A DNA stretch of 64,000 nt. It comes from Profundibacter amoris. GTDB lineage: Bacteria > Pseudomonadota > Alphaproteobacteria > Rhodobacterales > Rhodobacteraceae. The position numbers and the translations under genes were made by a program. Shown here in pieces: positions 26,687 to 36,611 of this stretch; the stretch's first letter is position 1, and every line of letters starts with the position of its first letter. The DNA lies in NCBI RefSeq assembly GCF_003544895.1, contig NZ_CP032125.1, forward strand, positions 1,254,001 to 1,318,000, read 5' to 3'. Below the pieces are notes generated by a model, which had not been told where the DNA came from, searched no databases, and saw only the letters and a program-made list of their open reading frames with translations.

Positions 26687-28039
26687 TTAACGATAGGTGA
26701 CTTGGTGGACGGCCTCGACAACTTCGTCGGTCGTCACCAGCGCCAGTTTTTCAAGGTTGGCGGCATAGGGCATCGGAACGTCCTTGCCGGTGCAGTTGAT
26801 CACGGGGGCATCTAGATAATCAAAGGCCTCCTGCATCAATACGGACGAGATGTGGCCACCGATAGAACCCACCGGCCAGCCCTCTTCGACAGTGACGCAA
26901 CGGTTTGTTTTCATGACGGATTTTATCACTGTGGCGGTGTCCATCGGGCGCAGGGTGCGCAGGTCGATCACCTCGGCCGAGATACCGTCATTGGCCAGCC
27001 GGTCGGCGGCCTCGAGCGCGTATTTCATGCCGATGCCGAAACTGACAATGGTCACATCCGTGCCCTCGCGCCAGATTTTGGCAACACCGAAGGGGATGGT
27101 GTAATCATCCAGCACCGGCACATCGAAAGTCTGGCCATAAAGAATTTCGTTTTCCAGAAAAACAACCGGATTGGGGTCGCGGATCGCGGTTTTCAGCAGG
27201 CCTTTGGCATCGGCGGCAGAATAGGGCATCACCACCTTCAGCCCGGGAATTTGTGCATACCACGCGGCGTAATCCTGACTGTGTTGTGCCCCAACGCGGG
27301 AGGCCGCACCATTGGCCCCGCGAAACACGATATGTGCGCCCATCTGGCCGCCGGACATATATAGTGTCTTGGCGGCGGAATTGATGATCTGATCCATCGC
27401 CTGCATGGCAAAGTTGAAGGTCATATATTCGACGATTGGCTTAAGCCCGCCAAAAGAGGCGCCAACAGCAAGGCCGGTAAATCCGTGTTCGGTGATCGGG
27501 GTGTCGATCACCCGTTTGTCGCCGAATTCGTCCAGCAATCCCTGGGACACTTTATAAGCGCCCTGATATTGCGCGACCTCTTCACCCATCAGATAGACGG
27601 TTTCATCGCGGCGCATTTCCTCGGCCATGGCATCGCGCAGGGCCTCGCGCACGGTGGTGGGCTTCATTTCGGTGCCGGCGGGGATTTCGGGGTCTTGCGG
27701 GGCTTCGATTGCCACAGGCGCAGGAGCGGCGGTGGTTTCTGGTGTCGGGGTAGGGGCCGGAGCGGCGGCGGGTACGGGGATGGCACTGGCATCCTCGCCC
27801 TCTTCGACCAAAACGGCGATCGGGGTGTTGACGGCCACGCCTTCGGTGCCCTCGGGGATCAGGATTTTGCCCATGATGCCCTCGTCGACAGCCTCGAATT
27901 CCATCGTGGCCTTGTCGGTTTCGATTTCGGCGATCACCATGCCGGATTCGATGGTATCACCCTCTTTCACCAGCCATTTCGCCAATGTGCCTTCTTCCAT
28001 CGTCGGGGAAAGCGCGGGCATTAGTATTTTGGTTGCCAT
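26687..28039 (-). CDS. pdhB: Pyruvate dehydrogenase E1 beta with N-terminal lipoyl domain
   Basis: The 450-residue protein combines an N-terminal lipoyl domain ([12 protein letters not shown]) and a Pro/Ala linker with a transketolase-like E1 beta domain. The latter includes [47 protein letters not shown] and the C-terminal [21 protein letters not shown]. It pairs with PdhA to form the TPP-dependent decarboxylase. A lipoyl domain on E1 beta is a known alphaproteobacterial feature. Its lipoyl module is nearly identical to that of the E2 gene next door, implying duplication. It starts 27 bp after pdhA. Confidence 0.97.
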   Translation of the reverse strand: MATKILMPALSPTMEEGTLAKWLVKEGDTIESGMVIAEIETDKATMEFEAVDEGIMGKILIPEGTEGVAVNTPIAVLVEEGEDASAIPVPAAAPAPTPTPETTAAPAPVAIEAPQDPEIPAGTEMKPTTVREALRDAMAEEMRRDETVYLMGEEVAQYQGAYKVSQGLLDEFGDKRVIDTPITEHGFTGLAVGASFGGLKPIVEYMTFNFAMQAMDQIINSAAKTLYMSGGQMGAHIVFRGANGAASRVGAQHSQDYAAWYAQIPGLKVVMPYSAADAKGLLKTAIRDPNPVVFLENEILYGQTFDVPVLDDYTIPFGVAKIWREGTDVTIVSFGIGMKYALEAADRLANDGISAEVIDLRTLRPMDTATVIKSVMKTNRCVTVEEGWPVGSIGGHISSVLMQEAFDYLDAPVINCTGKDVPMPYAANLEKLALVTTDEVVEAVHQVTYR

Positions 28040-28066
28040 TTATTATTTCTCCGTCTTGTCCGATGG

Positions 28067-29062
28067 TTACGCGTCGGCGTAGATGTCTGTCCACAGTTCG
28101 CTCAGCGCCGGTTCGGGGCTTTCGCGGGCAAAATCTGCAGATTCATTCACCACCGCCTTGATCTCTTTGTCTATCGCTTTCAGATCGTCCTCGGAGGCAT
28201 GTTTGCCCTGCAACAGCATCTGGCGGACATGGTCAATCGCATCATGTTCGGCGCGCATTTTCTGCACTTCCTCGCGCGAGCGGTATTTGGCAGGGTCAGA
28301 CATGGAATGGCCGCGATAGCGATAGGTGACCATTTCCAGAATGTAGGGGCCATTGCCGGCGCGACAATGTGCAACCGCCTTTTCGCCTGCCGCTTTCACC
28401 GCCAGCACATCCATTCCGTCCACCGATTCACCGGGGATGCCGAAGGCCTGCCCGCGGGTGTATAGTTCGGGGGTGGAGGAGCCGCGTTCCAGCGAGGTAC
28501 CCATCGCGTAGTGATTGTTTTCAATCACGAAAATCACCGGCAGTTTCCAAAGCGACGCAATATTGAAGGTTTCGTAAACCTGCCCCTGATTCGCCGCGCC
28601 ATCGCCGAAATAGGTGAAGGTGACATTGTCGTTGCCCTTGTATTTGTCAGCAAAGGCCAGCCCCGCGCCAATTGGAACCTGCGCGCCGACAATGCCGTGA
28701 CCACCATAAAAATGCGCCTCTTTCGAGAACATATGCATCGAGCCACCCTTGCCTTTGGAATAGCCGCCCTCGCGTCCGGTCAGTTCGGCCATCACACCTT
28801 TGGCGTCCATGCCACAGGCCAGCATATGACCGTGGTCGCGATAGGAGGTCAGGCGGTTGTCGCCCTCTTTGGTGGTGGCCTCGAGCCCGACGACGACGGC
28901 CTCTTGGCCGATGTAAAGATGGCAGAACCCGCCGATCAATCCCATGCCGTATAGTTGCCCTGCCTTTTCCTCGAATCGACGGATCAACAACATCTCGCGA
29001 TAGAACTTTAACAGCTCATCCTTGGAAACATTTGATTTCTTTGAAGGTTTTTTGGCTGCCAT
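28067..29062 (-). CDS. pdhA: Pyruvate dehydrogenase E1 alpha
   Basis: E1 alpha binds thiamine diphosphate and decarboxylates pyruvate. The 331-residue product shows the entry motif RRFEEKAGQLYGMGLIGGF, the phosphorylation-loop-like RDHGHMLACG, and the TPP motif GDGAANQGQVYETFN with the later ENNHYAMGTS. It also has the YRGHSMSDPAKYR loop. It is the first gene of the pdhA-pdhB-pdhC operon. ftsB lies 84 bp upstream on the same strand, a conserved adjacency in this group. The operon links the glycolytic genes in this window to acetyl-CoA and fatty acid synthesis. Confidence 0.97.
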   Translation of the reverse strand: MAAKKPSKKSNVSKDELLKFYREMLLIRRFEEKAGQLYGMGLIGGFCHLYIGQEAVVVGLEATTKEGDNRLTSYRDHGHMLACGMDAKGVMAELTGREGGYSKGKGGSMHMFSKEAHFYGGHGIVGAQVPIGAGLAFADKYKGNDNVTFTYFGDGAANQGQVYETFNIASLWKLPVIFVIENNHYAMGTSLERGSSTPELYTRGQAFGIPGESVDGMDVLAVKAAGEKAVAHCRAGNGPYILEMVTYRYRGHSMSDPAKYRSREEVQKMRAEHDAIDHVRQMLLQGKHASEDDLKAIDKEIKAVVNESADFARESPEPALSELWTDIYADA

Positions 29063-29146
29063 AGGGGGAGGCCCTCGCGTTTTGCTAAGTAGTTTAGTGT
29101 TAAACTATATTCTATAACAAACCGGCAGGAAGTGCGAGAAAAGATT

Positions 29147-29449
29147 TTAACGGATGACGATTTCGTCGGCGCGGATCATGCCCAGCACGTTGCGGGCCTG
29201 TTCATCCAGCAGGTCAAGGTCCAGATATTCGTCGGACAGGCGGTGGGTTTTGTTTTCCATCCGTTGCACCTGTTGGCCAAGGATCGCCAACTCGCTGCGC
29301 AGGGCATCGGCTTCGGCGTCGATCTGGATCCGGCGAAACAACCCGTAGTCGCCTTGAATGGCGGCAAAGGCGAAATAGAGGCCGAGCGCAAAGGTAAAGC
29401 CGAAATAAAGGACACCACCGATTGCCGGATGTTTGCGTTGAACAGTCAT
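29147..29449 (-). CDS. ftsB: Septum formation initiator family protein (FtsB/DivIC)
   Basis: The 100-residue bitopic protein has a short cytoplasmic N-terminus, one transmembrane helix (about residues 11-29, GVLYFGFTFALGLYFAFAA) and a periplasmic coiled coil (DAEADALRSELAILGQQVQRMENKTHRL). This is the FtsB layout. FtsB joins FtsL and FtsQ to activate septal peptidoglycan synthesis. The terminal DLDLLDEQARNVLGMI is a typical family ending. It lies between the aldolase terminator and pdhA and may have its own promoter in 29450-29580, which I could not define. Confidence 0.9.
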   Translation of the reverse strand: MTVQRKHPAIGGVLYFGFTFALGLYFAFAAIQGDYGLFRRIQIDAEADALRSELAILGQQVQRMENKTHRLSDEYLDLDLLDEQARNVLGMIRADEIVIR

Positions 29450-29588
29450 TATACCATGCCTCGAAATACCGTCTTGATGCGGCTTTGGCTACAATGGCAC
29501 ATGCCGACCGGTTTGTGAATCCCCCGATTCGCATAGCGGCGGTATTTTACTGCAATACCTGTGACTTATTGGACTCTATACAAAAGGA

Positions 29589-29613
29589 AACCCTCTGGCG
29601 GGGCCAGAGGGTT
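29589..29613 (-). terminator. Terminator of fbaB
   Basis: Perfect 10-bp arms AACCCTCTGG (29589-29598) and its complement (29604-29613) close a 5-nt loop. On the minus strand the stem is followed by a T-rich stretch. It lies 44 bp past the aldolase stop codon. Confidence 0.75.
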
Positions 29614-29656
29614 GCTGTTTTCTTGGTCTGTGTGGCGCAGGCGAGCCCGCCGCCGG

Positions 29657-30586
29657 TCAGGCCTTGCCTTTGTAGATGTCGACCAGTTTGGCCAGCATCG
29701 CCAGCGCGTCTTCGCGGCTGCGCTGGAAGGTGTTGCGCCCGATGATCGAACCGTTGCCGCCACCATCGCGAATAGCGCGGGCATCGTCGTAAACACTGTC
29801 GGCACCTTTCTTCGAGCCACCGGAAAACACCACGATACGGCGACCGGCAAAGCTGGCGTCCATGCAATGTTTCACACGGGCGGATTGTGTTGCGATATCG
29901 ATCTTTTCGTCCTCGTAGACCTTTTTGGCTTCGGGCAGGAACAAATGATCGGTGGACAGTTTGATTTTGATGATATGCGCGCCCAGCAGGGCGGCGATTT
30001 GTGCGGCATAGGCGGCAACATCGATCGCGGTTTCACCGTCTTTGTCCAGTGCCTCGCCGCGCGGGTAGGACCAGATCACGGTTGCGATGCCTTTGGCCGC
30101 GGCCTCTTCGCGCATGGCCGAGATTTCCTCGAACATCTCCAGCCCCATTGAGGAGCCGGGATAGATGGTAAAGCCGATGGCCGAGGCCCCGATGCGCAGG
30201 GCGTCGTCAACCGATGCTGTGATGGCCTGATCTTTTGCGGCGTCGGACGGGATCAGCGAATTGGCCGAGTTGGCCTTCAGGATCGTCGGGATTTGTCCGG
30301 CGAAAGTATCGGCACCCGCTTCCAGCATCCCCAAAGGGGCGGCATAGGCGTTCAGGCCGGCGTCAATGGCCAGTTGGTAGTGGTAATGCGGATCATAAGC
30401 CGCAGGATTGGGCGCGAACGAGCGTGCAGGGCCGTGTTCGAACCCCTGATCAACGGGCAGAATGATCATCTTGCCGGTGCCGCCCAGTTTGCCGTTCATC
30501 AGGATGCGGCAGAGGTTGGCCTTCACACCGGGGCAGTCGGCCTCGTAATTCGATAGAATCTTCTGGACAATCCGTGTCGCTTTCAT
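29657..30586 (-). CDS. fbaB: Class I fructose-bisphosphate aldolase (FbaB/DhnA type)
   Basis: This enzyme cleaves fructose-1,6-bisphosphate, or forms it in gluconeogenesis, through a lysine Schiff base. The 309-residue product carries ILPVDQGFEHGPARSFAPNP at the N-terminal strand, the Schiff-base region HIIKIKLSTDH, and the phosphate-binding VVFSGGSKKG and GGNGSIIGRNTFQR loops, as in the archaeal-type DhnA family. It sits 94 bp downstream of pgk on the same strand. The intervening gap contains a hairpin (AGAGCAG/CTGCTCT, near 30602-30626). Association with pgk supports a glycolytic role. Confidence 0.94.
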   Translation of the reverse strand: MKATRIVQKILSNYEADCPGVKANLCRILMNGKLGGTGKMIILPVDQGFEHGPARSFAPNPAAYDPHYHYQLAIDAGLNAYAAPLGMLEAGADTFAGQIPTILKANSANSLIPSDAAKDQAITASVDDALRIGASAIGFTIYPGSSMGLEMFEEISAMREEAAAKGIATVIWSYPRGEALDKDGETAIDVAAYAAQIAALLGAHIIKIKLSTDHLFLPEAKKVYEDEKIDIATQSARVKHCMDASFAGRRIVVFSGGSKKGADSVYDDARAIRDGGGNGSIIGRNTFQRSREDALAMLAKLVDIYKGKA

Positions 30587-30680
30587 CGTAAATTCCTTTC
30601 AAGAGCAGCAGGTTTTCCCACTGCTCTATAAAGGTATACGGTGGTGTGCAATGCTGTTGGCGCTATCAGTCCCTAAAAAC

Positions 30681-31874
30681 CTATGCCCCTTCCAGTGCCG
30701 CGACCCCGGGCAGGGTTTTGCCCTCCATCCATTCCAGAAACGCACCACCGGCGGTCGAGATATAGGTGAAATCATCGGCATAGCCCGCAGCGTTGATCGC
30801 CGCGACGGTATCGCCGCCGCCTGCAATCGAGACCAGCGCACCGGCCTTGGTCTGTTTGGCGATGTCAAACAGCATGGCAAATGTCGCGGCGTGAAAGGGG
30901 GGCATTTCGAACACGCCAAGCGGGCCGTTCATAATCAGGGTTTTGCTGGATTCAATCACGGTTGTGATCCGTTCAACGGTATCCGGTCCGGCGTCAAGGA
31001 TCATTGCATCCGGCGGGCAGGCATCGGCTGGCAGGACTTCGTAATCGGCGTTTTCCTTGAATTCGCGGGCGACAACGATGTCGGTCGGCAGGATGACTTC
31101 GCAATTCACATCCTTGGCCTTGGCCAGAATTTCCAGCGCAGTGTCTTTCATTTCGTGCTCGGCCAGCGATTTGCCAACATCCACCCCTTGGGCGGCCAGA
31201 AATGTGTTGGCCATACCGCCACCGATGATCAGAAAATCGACCTTGGACACCAGATTGCCCAGCAGATCCAGTTTGGTAGAAACCTTGGCCCCGCCAACCA
31301 CGGCACAAACCGGGTGTTCGGGGTTGCCCAAAGCGGCTTCAAGCGCGCTTAGCTCGGCCTGCATCAAACGGCCAGCACAGGCGGGCAGCAGATGGGCGAT
31401 GGCCTCGGTCGAGGCATGGGCGCGGTGGGAAACGGAAAAGGCATCGTTGCAGTAAACATCGCCAAGGCTGGCCAGATCGGCGGCAAAGGTGGGATCGTTG
31501 GCCTCTTCGCCGGGGTGAAAGCGCAGGTTTTCCAGCAGCACAATGTCGCCGGGGTTCATTTCATTGATCCACGATCCGGCGCGCTTGCCTTCGGTTTCGT
31601 CTGCGAAAATCACCGGCTGGCCAAAGGCCTCTTCCAGTGCGGGCAGGGTGACCTTCAACGACAGTTCCGGCACCACCTTGCCCTTGGGGCGGCCGAAATG
31701 CGCCATCAGAACCGGCTTGCCACCGGCGGCCTGAATGTCCTTGATCGTGGGCACAATGCGTTCAATGCGCGTGGCATCCGTGACCACACCATCCTTGACG
31801 GGCACGTTGATATCGACCCGCACCAGAACCGTTTTTCCATCCAGATTGATATCGTCGAGTGTTTTCCAGCCCAT
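30681..31874 (-). CDS. pgk: Phosphoglycerate kinase
   Basis: PGK transfers phosphate between 1,3-bisphosphoglycerate and ADP. The 397-residue protein has the signature [14 protein letters not shown] near the N-terminus and AHFGRPKG. The hinge and nucleotide region includes [16 protein letters not shown] and [15 protein letters not shown], and the C-terminal glycine-rich [12 protein letters not shown] motif is present. I chose the ATG at 31874 because GGAGG lies 6 nt upstream; a longer frame to 31913 lacks an RBS. It is divergent from the cyclophilin genes, and fbaB follows downstream. Confidence 0.97.
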   Translation of the reverse strand: MGWKTLDDINLDGKTVLVRVDINVPVKDGVVTDATRIERIVPTIKDIQAAGGKPVLMAHFGRPKGKVVPELSLKVTLPALEEAFGQPVIFADETEGKRAGSWINEMNPGDIVLLENLRFHPGEEANDPTFAADLASLGDVYCNDAFSVSHRAHASTEAIAHLLPACAGRLMQAELSALEAALGNPEHPVCAVVGGAKVSTKLDLLGNLVSKVDFLIIGGGMANTFLAAQGVDVGKSLAEHEMKDTALEILAKAKDVNCEVILPTDIVVAREFKENADYEVLPADACPPDAMILDAGPDTVERITTVIESSKTLIMNGPLGVFEMPPFHAATFAMLFDIAKQTKAGALVSIAGGGDTVAAINAAGYADDFTYISTAGGAFLEWMEGKTLPGVAALEGA

Positions 31875-32027
31875 GCCAGACCTCCGTTGGGTTTTGCGCC
31901 GTTTCGTGCCCACAGAACCCTATCACACATACAGGGTCAATGTGGCACAGTGTATTGCCCCTTTAAAAACCGCGCCATCCCGCATAGGTTCCCTGCGAAT
32001 GAACACCCTATCAAAGGAGCGCCCGAT

Positions 32028-32534
32028 ATGGCCGAGATCAAAGACCCCGAAAACACCATTCTGATGGAACTCAAAGACGGCACAGTCACTATTGAACTGT
32101 TGCCCGATGTTGCGCCCCAACATGTCGAGCGGATGAAAACGCTGACCCGTTCCGGTGCCTATGACAACGTCTGTTTCCACCGGGTGATTGACGGTTTCAT
32201 GGCCCAGACGGGTGATGTGGCCAATGGCAATATGGAAAAGGATTTCAACCTGCGGGCCGCTGGAACCGGTGCGTCGGACTTGCCCAATGTTCCGGCTGAA
32301 TTCTCAAAAGTGCCCCATGCGCGTGGCAGCATTGGCGCTGCGCGGTCGCAAAATCCAGATTCCGCCAACAGCCAGTTTTTCATCAACTTTGGCGCCAATG
32401 ATTTCCTGAACGGTCAATACACCGTTTACGGTCAGGTGATTGATGGCATGGACCATGTCGACAAAATCGCCCGTGGCGAGCCGCCGATGAACCCCGACCG
32501 TATCATCAGCATGAAGGTGGCCGCCGATGTTTAA
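32028..32534 (+). CDS. Cytoplasmic cyclophilin-type peptidyl-prolyl isomerase
   Basis: The 168-residue product is a single cyclophilin domain without signal peptide. Key motifs are HVERMKTLTRSGAYDNVCFHRVIDGFMAQTGD (catalytic Arg in FHRV), the SQNPDSANSQFFINF strand and FLNGQYTVYGQVIDGMD. AAAGGAG precedes the ATG. The next gene is an exported paralogue whose start overlaps this stop by 8 bp, so the two are coupled. The equivalent of E. coli PpiB is the closest functional guess. Confidence 0.93.
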   Translation: MAEIKDPENTILMELKDGTVTIELLPDVAPQHVERMKTLTRSGAYDNVCFHRVIDGFMAQTGDVANGNMEKDFNLRAAGTGASDLPNVPAEFSKVPHARGSIGAARSQNPDSANSQFFINFGANDFLNGQYTVYGQVIDGMDHVDKIARGEPPMNPDRIISMKVAADV

Positions 32535-33150
32535 GGGCTTTGGTTTTCCGATTGCCATGCTGGTGCTGGGGGCGGCAATATGGGGGACGTTTTTCCTCTA
32601 TGATGGCGCCAACGGCAAAGCATTGGCCGAGGACACCCCCGGCCCCAATCTGGTGATCGAAGTGGCGGCCAGTGACGGCACGCCCAAAGGCACGCTGGTG
32701 ATTGACCTGCTGCCCCATGTTGCGCCGGCCCATGTCGAACGCATCATTGCGCTGGCAAAATCCGGTGCTTATGACGGCGTTGTGTTCCACCGTGTGATTG
32801 ACGAATTCATGGCCCAGACGGGGGACGTGCAATTCGGCAAGCAGGGCGGCGACATTGCTGAAGCGGGGCGTGGTGCTTCGGATATGCCGGACCTGAAGGC
32901 CGAGTTTTCCAACATCCCGTTCAAACTGGGCACTGTCGGCATGGCACGATCCAACAATCCGGATTCGGCAAACAGCCAGTTCTTTATCATGTTTGGACCG
33001 GCCAAAAACCTGAACGGTAAATATACCGTTGTTGGCCGTCTGATCGACGGGTTGCCAACGCTTTATGATATCAAGCTGGGCGACAAAGCGATGAACGGTC
33101 TGGTTACGGAACCCGACTATATGGCCAAAGTCACCGTCGTTGACGAATAA
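32527..33150 (+). CDS. Exported or membrane-anchored cyclophilin-type isomerase
   Basis: The 207-residue protein begins with a hydrophobic N-terminal segment (FPIAMLVLGAAIWGTFFLY) that is either a signal peptide or a membrane anchor. A cyclophilin domain follows, with VVFHRVIDEFMAQTGD, NNPDSANSQFFIMFG and LNGKYTVVGRLIDGL. It is probably periplasmic and assists folding of envelope proteins, like PpiA. The gene overlaps the upstream cytoplasmic cyclophilin by 8 bp. The two share most catalytic motifs, so they look like a tandem duplication that was split between compartments. Confidence 0.92.
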   Translation: MFKGFGFPIAMLVLGAAIWGTFFLYDGANGKALAEDTPGPNLVIEVAASDGTPKGTLVIDLLPHVAPAHVERIIALAKSGAYDGVVFHRVIDEFMAQTGDVQFGKQGGDIAEAGRGASDMPDLKAEFSNIPFKLGTVGMARSNNPDSANSQFFIMFGPAKNLNGKYTVVGRLIDGLPTLYDIKLGDKAMNGLVTEPDYMAKVTVVDE

Positions 33151-33154
33151 ACCC

Positions 33155-33187
33155 TTGAAGGGGCGGGCCTGACGCACGCCCCTTCAA
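33155..33187 (+). terminator. Hairpin after the cyclophilin pair
   Basis: Perfect 11-bp arms TTGAAGGGGCG (33155-33165) and CGCCCCTTCAA (33177-33187) lie 4 bp after the stop codon. The T run after the stem is missing, so termination strength is uncertain. Confidence 0.6.
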
Positions 33188-33261
33188 ACCACCGTGAGCA
33201 GGCCTATCCTTGTGTCTGCCGCTCTGGCATCCTGCATCCACCCCAACCAGGAGGATGCCTC

Positions 33262-34242
33262 ATGCACCGCCATCTACGCATATTTCCATTGATTGCCGCC
33301 GTTGTCACAGCCCTTGTCACCACGGCCAGCGCCAATCCGGACCTGTGGAAATCCGAATGGCCCAACACCGATTTTTCCCGCAGCAGCGTGACAGACTGGA
33401 GCGAAATCCTGTCCGGCGGTCCGCCCAGGGACGGGATACCGGCGATCAGCAGCCCGAAGTTTCGCAAGGTCGCAAGCGAAAACCGCATCAATGTGCGCGA
33501 GCCGGTGATCACGGTTGAAATCAAGGGGCAAACCCCGCGCGCCTATCCGATCCGCTATCTGCTCTGGCATGAAATTGTAAACGATGTGGTGGGCGGTGTG
33601 CCGGTGGCGGTAACGTTCTGCCCGTTGTGCAATTCGGGCATGGTGTTTGACCGGCGGGTTGGTGGCAAAGTGCTGGACTTCGGCGTGTCGGGCAAGCTGC
33701 GCAATTCGGATATGGTGATGTATGACAAACAGACCGAAAGCTGGTGGCAACAGGCGATCGGCACCGGCATTGTCGGGGCAAACAAGGGCAAGGTGCTGAA
33801 ACAACTGCCCAGCTGGATGGAAAGCTGGGGCGAGTTCAAGACCCGCAATCCGGATGCCCTTGTGATGGACGAACCTGACTGGAGCCGCAGTTACGGGCAG
33901 AACCCTTACGTCAGCTATGACAGTTCCGCGCGCCCCTTCCTGTTCAACGGGGAAATGCCGCCGCATGGGATTGCGCCCTTGATGCGGGTGGTGCGGGTCG
34001 GCAAGCGCGCCTGGCCGATGAGCCGGTTAAGTTCCGAGGGCGAAGTGCGCGAAGCGGGTCTGGTGATCAGCTGGGCGTCGGGTCAGGCCTCGGCGCTGGA
34101 TACGCGGCAGATCGGCAAAGGCAAGGATGTTGGCACCGTGCGGGTGCGCGACGCCAAAGGGCGCGATGTGCCCCATGACGTGATGTTTGCCTTTGCGTTT
34201 CATGCGTTTTTCCCGAAGGGAAAGTGGATGCTGGCAAAATGA
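33262..34242 (+). CDS. DUF3179 domain-containing exported protein
   Basis: The 326-residue protein has an N-terminal signal peptide (LRIFPLIAAVVTALVTTASA) and a DUF3179 domain. The hallmark VTFCPLCNSGMVFDR is present, together with LRNSDMVMYDKQTESWWQQ and a C-terminal AFAFHAFFP. The CPLC pair could bind metal or cofactor. The biochemical role of DUF3179 proteins is not established. They are widespread in marine alphaproteobacteria. AGGAGG lies just before the ATG at 33262. It appears to be a single-gene unit between two hairpins. Confidence 0.9.
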   Translation: MHRHLRIFPLIAAVVTALVTTASANPDLWKSEWPNTDFSRSSVTDWSEILSGGPPRDGIPAISSPKFRKVASENRINVREPVITVEIKGQTPRAYPIRYLLWHEIVNDVVGGVPVAVTFCPLCNSGMVFDRRVGGKVLDFGVSGKLRNSDMVMYDKQTESWWQQAIGTGIVGANKGKVLKQLPSWMESWGEFKTRNPDALVMDEPDWSRSYGQNPYVSYDSSARPFLFNGEMPPHGIAPLMRVVRVGKRAWPMSRLSSEGEVREAGLVISWASGQASALDTRQIGKGKDVGTVRVRDAKGRDVPHDVMFAFAFHAFFPKGKWMLAK

Positions 34243-34251
34243 GAGTATGAA

Positions 34252-34277
34252 AAAGCGCGAAGATATCTCCGCGCTTT
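34252..34277. terminator. Bidirectional hairpin between DUF3179 gene and beta-barrel gene
   Basis: AAAGCGCG (34252-34259) pairs perfectly with CGCGCTTT (34270-34277), with A and T runs at opposite ends, between two convergent genes. Confidence 0.65.
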
Positions 34278-34293
34278 CAAGGACACCAGGTTA

Positions 34294-35148
34294 TTATTCC
34301 AGAATACCACCAGAAACCGCCAACCAAGAGGCATAATTAGGAATGGCCGGACGGGTGCGTAACCGTTGGGAAGAACGATTTCCAAATGACCAGTTGACCC
34401 CGATATTTATCCGCTTGTCGATGGCAGAATCCCGTTCTCCACCTTGGTAAAGATCAGCATATGCCAGGTTGGCATAGGCCGACCATGCGGGATTGTTGAA
34501 CTGGTATGTCCCGCCGATAGTGAATTCTTTCACAATTGCGGCCTCGTCGCGCGGGACATCATCATCCATAACACCGTCACCATAGCTGACAGTCGCATTC
34601 ATTCCGAACCGGTTGTTAAACTGATAATTCATACCCAGGGCGACATGGGTAAACTTGCTCATGCCATCAAAGCCATCGTCATCGGTTCCGCCAGTTCCGT
34701 CCAGATACCCAAGCAAACCGTTGAGCGAGAGTTTCTGATTCACGCGATAGGTTCCACCAAGGCCAATGAAATAGCGATCATTTGTGCCATCATTATCATT
34801 TTCCGATGTGACATATCCAACAAATCCTTCAATGTCATAAACCCCAAAATCGCGGCCAGCCCGTAGTGCAATCATGCGCCCGCTTGATAAAGCATCGCTA
34901 GCGACCGCGGCATCGGTTTCCTGGAGTCTGGCTTCTCCTTCAATAAAGTATCCATTATTGAACTCTTTCCCGACAAACCCGTTCAGGATCACTCCGTTGG
35001 CATATTTGGGGAGGCCAGCAATGTCCGTTCTTTCGACGCTGCCATTATTGAGGTTCAGCCCTATTGATCCGTATATATCCTGTGAAGACGCCTGAACCGC
35101 AGATAAACCAAGTACAAACACACTGATCGTAAAAGTATTAAGGGTCAT
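34294..35148 (-). CDS. Putative outer-membrane beta-barrel porin-like protein
   Basis: The 284-residue protein has a signal peptide (TFTISVFVLGLSAVQASS). It then shows a regular series of amphipathic strands separated by Asp/Gly/Asn-rich turns, such as DIYGSIGLNLNNGSVE, YFIEGEARLQET, VYDIEGFVGYVTSENDNDGTND and AYANLAYADLYQG, the pattern of small porins and OmpW-like barrels. The predicted last strand WLAVSGGILE is not a classical Phe-ended barrel terminus, so membrane insertion is uncertain. GC content is lower than its neighbours (strands use many AT-ended codons). Upstream GAGGGAATT acts as RBS. No specific family recognised. Confidence 0.72.
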   Translation of the reverse strand: MTLNTFTISVFVLGLSAVQASSQDIYGSIGLNLNNGSVERTDIAGLPKYANGVILNGFVGKEFNNGYFIEGEARLQETDAAVASDALSSGRMIALRAGRDFGVYDIEGFVGYVTSENDNDGTNDRYFIGLGGTYRVNQKLSLNGLLGYLDGTGGTDDDGFDGMSKFTHVALGMNYQFNNRFGMNATVSYGDGVMDDDVPRDEAAIVKEFTIGGTYQFNNPAWSAYANLAYADLYQGGERDSAIDKRINIGVNWSFGNRSSQRLRTRPAIPNYASWLAVSGGILE

Positions 35149-35285
35149 AATTCCCTCCTGTGTTTTTTTAAAAATAGCAAGTAATGCAAGTGTATTATAT
35201 GCCGGATACAGCTTGCGTGCAAAGGGCCAGCGGCATGTTGTCCGTCTTATTTACTTGACGTTGCGTAAATGCAATGCCCGTGTTT

Positions 35286-36542
35286 CTAACCGTCGGTCAA
35301 AGAAACCAACGCATGACGTTTCTTTCCTGCCGACAGTTTGACCGGTGTGGCCAGATCGGCAGTTGTGATCATATGGCCGGCGCTTGTGACCGGTTCGTCA
35401 TTCATCTTGGCGCCGTTTTCATTGATCAGGCGTTTGGCGTCCTTGCCGGATTTGGCCAGACCGGATTTGACGAACAGTTGCACGATGGAAATGCCGTCGC
35501 CGATATCGTCCGCGCTTAGGGAAAGGGTGGGCAGGTCATCGCCCACGCCGCCTTTCTCGAACACTTCGCGCGCGGTGGCTTCGGCTGTTCTGGCGGCCTC
35601 GGCCCCATGGGCCAGTGTGGTGACCTCGTTGGCAAGGCGGATCTTGGCCGCGTTGATCTCGGCCCCTTCCAGTGCGCCAAGGCGGTCGCATTCCTCGACC
35701 GGCAGTTCGGTATACAGTTTCAGGAAGCGGCCGACATCGGCATCGGTGGTGTTGCGCCAGAATTGCCAGAATTCGTAAGGGGAGCGCATGTCGGCATTCA
35801 GCCAGACCGCGCCGTCCTGCGATTTGCCCATCTTCTTGCCGTCCGAGGTTTCCAGCAGCGGGGTGGTCAGGCCGAAAATCTGGTTGTCCAGCACGCGGCG
35901 GGTCAAATCAATCCCGTTGACAATATTGCCCCACTGGTCCGAGCCACCCATTTGCAGCAAACAGCCATAGCGGCGGTTCAACTCAAGGAAATCATAGGCT
36001 TGCAGGATCATATAGTTGAATTCAAGGAAGGACAGCGACTGTTCACGGTCCAGCCGCGATTTCACCGATTCAAACGCCAGCATCCGGTTGACCGAAAAAT
36101 GCCGCCCGATGTCGCGCAGGAACGACAGGTAGTTCAGATCATCCAGCCATTCGGCGTTGTTGACCATTTTTGCGTCCGTCTCGCCATCGCCAAAAGCGAC
36201 ATAGCCGGAAAACACCTGTTTGATGCCGGCGATATTGGCGTTGATCTGATCCTCGGTCAGCAGGGGGCGTTCATCGGCGCGGAAAGACGGATCACCCACC
36301 TTGGTGGTGCCGCCGCCCATCAGAACGATCGGTTTGTGGCCGGTTTTCTGCAACCAGCGCAGCATCATGATCTGGATCAGGCTGCCCACATGCAGCGATT
36401 TGGCGGTGGCGTCAAAGCCGATATAGGCCGGCACCACGCCTGCGGTCAGGGCTTCGTCAAGCGCCTGGTAATCTGTGCAATCGGCGACAAAGCCGCGTTC
36501 CAGCATCACCCGCATAAACTCTGATTTGGCGTGGTAGGTCAT
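35286..36542 (-). CDS. tyrS: Tyrosyl-tRNA synthetase
   Basis: TyrRS charges tRNA-Tyr. The 418-residue class I synthetase has the HIGH-like motif in [14 protein letters not shown] and the tyrosine-binding [18 protein letters not shown] segment. It also has [18 protein letters not shown], the KMSKS-equivalent KKMGKS, and a C-terminal S4 RNA-binding domain ([21 protein letters not shown]). The start codon overlaps the upstream region of anmK, which is divergent. Length and domains are normal. Confidence 0.97.
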   Translation of the reverse strand: MTYHAKSEFMRVMLERGFVADCTDYQALDEALTAGVVPAYIGFDATAKSLHVGSLIQIMMLRWLQKTGHKPIVLMGGGTTKVGDPSFRADERPLLTEDQINANIAGIKQVFSGYVAFGDGETDAKMVNNAEWLDDLNYLSFLRDIGRHFSVNRMLAFESVKSRLDREQSLSFLEFNYMILQAYDFLELNRRYGCLLQMGGSDQWGNIVNGIDLTRRVLDNQIFGLTTPLLETSDGKKMGKSQDGAVWLNADMRSPYEFWQFWRNTTDADVGRFLKLYTELPVEECDRLGALEGAEINAAKIRLANEVTTLAHGAEAARTAEATAREVFEKGGVGDDLPTLSLSADDIGDGISIVQLFVKSGLAKSGKDAKRLINENGAKMNDEPVTSAGHMITTADLATPVKLSAGKKRHALVSLTDG

Positions 36543-36611
36543 GGTATCAAATATCCGTTCTCATGTGCGTTGCGCCCTGATATATCGGGGACAGCGGCGA
36601 AGGGAAAGAGG

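Noticed and set aside
25484-26815. 443-codon ORF opposite pdhC
   Set aside because: Same reason: a reflection of codon bias in the E2 gene. Its glycine/arginine-rich product matches no family.
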